Source of the DNA: Macrocybe gigantea
Lineage: Eukaryota; Basidiomycota; Agaricomycetes; Agaricales; Callistosporiaceae
Direction of reading: 5' to 3'
Assembly (NCBI GenBank): GCA_011319805.1
Contig: SJRY01000251.1
Span: forward strand, 1-20,487
Length of the DNA: 20,487 nucleotides
The translations under genes and the position numbers were made by a program. Below are positions 19,271-20,487 of the stretch, one piece after another. Below the pieces are notes generated by a model, which saw only the letters and a program-made list of their open reading frames with translations, had not been told where the DNA came from and did not search any database. How positions within the stretch are numbered: position 1 is the first letter of the stretch; every line of letters starts with the position of its first letter.

Positions 19271-19660
19271 ATGGATATCAGCCTGGATTGACATTCAGCA
19301 CCTTTATATTCTCAAACTATATCTTGTGTGGGAACAGAAGCAAGATGCTCTTCCTGCAGACTCCTCTGAAGCTCTTGTCTCTCAAATTAAGCTGTATTTG
19401 CCTTCATCGACTCTGGAACCTGCTTTATGAGTTCACTGCAATGAATGCTTATTAGCCATTGAGTTTGACTTGTACTGAGCTCAAGTGCAGAATGCCTTAT
19501 AAGAGCTTAGGGAAGCTCTCTGGCTTCATAGCCATATTTATCAAGATAAAGAATGGTTCCAACATGGCCAATGCAACAACATGCATTCCAACAGTCTAAT
19601 TGTCCATCTGCAAGCCAAGGTAAATGTGAGCTCTTTACACTCCCTACCATTCCAGAAAGA
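19271..19660 (+). pseudogene. KDZ-type transposase C-terminal remnant
   Basis: One plus-strand frame, with three stops, reads AWIDIQHLYILKLYLVWEQK, VSQIKLYLPSS, then AIEFDLY, ELREALWLHSHIYQDKEW, QHGQCNNMHSNSLIVHLQAK. This follows the C-terminal pattern of Kyakuja-Dileera-Zisupton transposases as I remember it: an LPSS segment, a helix with E-x-LR-x2-QA, a DAL-x-LR helix, a KD...GQ...N(T)RS segment and a helix starting (Q)AKV. The catalytic domain is not recognisable here. The assignment rests on motif spacing only. Confidence 0.5.
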
Positions 19661-20040
19661 CACCAGGAGGAGTCCTTGGAGAATGGAGAAGGACTCCACT
19701 AGGAGGTTACAAGGATTACAGAAGGTCTTGTTCAACTTACTGAGAACAGAATTTTCCTACTGAAGTTCTGCTATAGTTCTTGTAGAGTATCAGTTCTTCT
19801 GAAATAATATTGCACTTCAGAAGAACAATTCTGCAGGAGTCCAGAAAGAATCCAGTAGAACAGGTACTACAGAAGAACTATAGCAGAACTCTAGTAGAAC
19901 AAGAGAAGAAAGCCTCTGGTTTCCTTCAGACTCCAGAGGAACAGGGACTGCAGTAGGAGTCCAGAAGAATATTAGAAGAAACCAAGAAAACAAGAAGAAT
20001 TGTCCAGAAACTGCAGCAGAACTTCAGAGAATAACATAGG
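19661..20040. repeat. Purine-rich degenerate repeats with inverted repeats
   Basis: The block is built from varying words such as CAGAAGAAC, GTAGAAC, GGAGTCCAGAA and CTGCAG. An 18-bp perfect inverted repeat joins 19764-19781 to 19873-19890. Nested inside it is a hairpin with 11-bp arms, 19793-19803 and 19816-19826, and a 12-nt loop. No protein is encoded; the apparent frames come from the AGA bias. Confidence 0.55.
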
Positions 20041-20076
20041 GTTTGGAGAATAAATTAATTATATACATTAAAAAGT

Positions 20077-20152
20077 AGTAATAACAGGATTTGAACTCAA
20101 GTTGTGGGGAGGAAGGCTTCAAGAGAGCAGTAAATGACTGAGCCAAAGGCAG
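20077..20152 (-). other. Degenerate tRNA-like Pol III promoter (possible SINE head)
   Basis: On the minus strand, TGGCTCAGTCAT (20145-20134) matches 10 of 12 positions of the tRNA A box and AGTTCAAATCC (20097-20087) matches 10 of 11 of the B box. They are 48 nt apart, within tRNA range. The acceptor arms do not pair, so this is not a functional tRNA. The purine-rich inverted-repeat block lies directly downstream on the same strand, as the body of a SINE would. Confidence 0.35.
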
Positions 20153-20159
20153 CTTGTGA

Positions 20160-20487
20160 GAGTAGGGCACATCATTCACTAGATAGGCCTTGAGCATGCT
20201 ACTTGCATGTGCACAGCATGGGACCTCGTTGATCAACATCCTGCTTATTATCCTCACCACTACTTGCCTTTGCTCTCCCCATCCATGTCCACCCATCCTC
20301 TCTCACCCTCTCTGTCCCCACCCACCCACCACCACTACCCACCTTTTCCTTCCCTTCTCCAGCCCTTCTTCAGCTCAGACCATCACCACCACCATTAGCC
20401 AGCCACCCCCACCTCCTGCCTAATAGTGTCCTCATATTATCCACTACTGCCCTCATATGCTGGTGATGTCCAACAATATCCTCAGCA
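20160..20487. other. C-rich low-complexity tail without gene
   Basis: Plus-strand sequence is dominated by CCA, CCT and CAC words (about 20255-20420). The short open frames there are simple-sequence artefacts. Nothing recognisable. Confidence 0.4.

Noticed and set aside
20255..20423. Pro/His-rich open frames at the right edge
   Set aside because: They are produced by CCA/CCT simple sequence and have no start context or similarity.
1..20487. CRISPR array, rRNA or functional tRNA gene
   Set aside because: No regularly spaced identical repeats, no rRNA-like sequence, and the only tRNA-like boxes lack a pairing acceptor stem.

Overview
The window looks like a piece of a filamentous basidiomycete (mushroom-type) genome. 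Three host genes carry many spliceosomal introns of about 42-63 nt. The repeats next to them are types common in Agaricomycetes: a DUF6570-type Helitron, a KDZ transposase remnant and a chromodomain Ty3/gypsy element.

Layout. 1-1208: flank with no recognisable gene. 1209-3099 (-): eIF2B gamma subunit (translation initiation GEF), about nine exons, with one odd splice donor and one hard-to-place junction. 3100-3172: very short divergent promoter. 3173-5811 (+): STE20/GCK-family kinase, four exons, 827 aa, probably the Kic1/Nak1-type kinase of the RAM/MOR polarity pathway. 5907-6721 (-): adenylylsulfate (APS) kinase of sulfate assimilation, five exons, 201 aa, tail-to-tail with the kinase and with a CACGTG site in its promoter.

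From about 6900 to the right edge everything recognisable is repetitive. A decayed Helitron replication-protein gene lies on the minus strand (about 16660 down to 6917). It has a zinc-binding motif, a DUF6570-like region, the HUH motif and the two-tyrosine motif, but no helicase domain. It is split inside the DUF6570-like region by a full-length chromovirus LTR retrotransposon (9136-15629, + strand). This has 320/319-bp LTRs, a 5-bp target duplication ATCCT, gag with two CCHC knuckles, PR-RT-RNaseH-IN and a chromodomain, and a small third ORF after pol. All of its ORFs are broken by frameshifts or stops. Its primer-binding site matches its own predicted mRNA 5' end, as in self-priming Tf1/sushi elements. 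Removing the element plus one target-site copy restores the Helitron reading frame, so the order of events is clear.

Right of the Helitron lie a decayed plus-strand ORF (17225-18133), CT-rich sequence, a KDZ transposase C-terminal remnant (about 19271-19660), and a purine-rich inverted-repeat block joined to a degenerate tRNA-like promoter (about 19660-20152). The Helitron and everything to its right, outside the retrotransposon, are strikingly poor in CpG. Many Helitron stop codons sit where arginine or glutamine would be expected, which points to C-to-T decay at methylated CpG or a RIP-like process. The younger retrotransposon keeps abundant CpG. I see no complete new functional system; the most unusual items are the self-priming signal, the ATGA-coupled third ORF and the eIF2B gamma splice anomalies.
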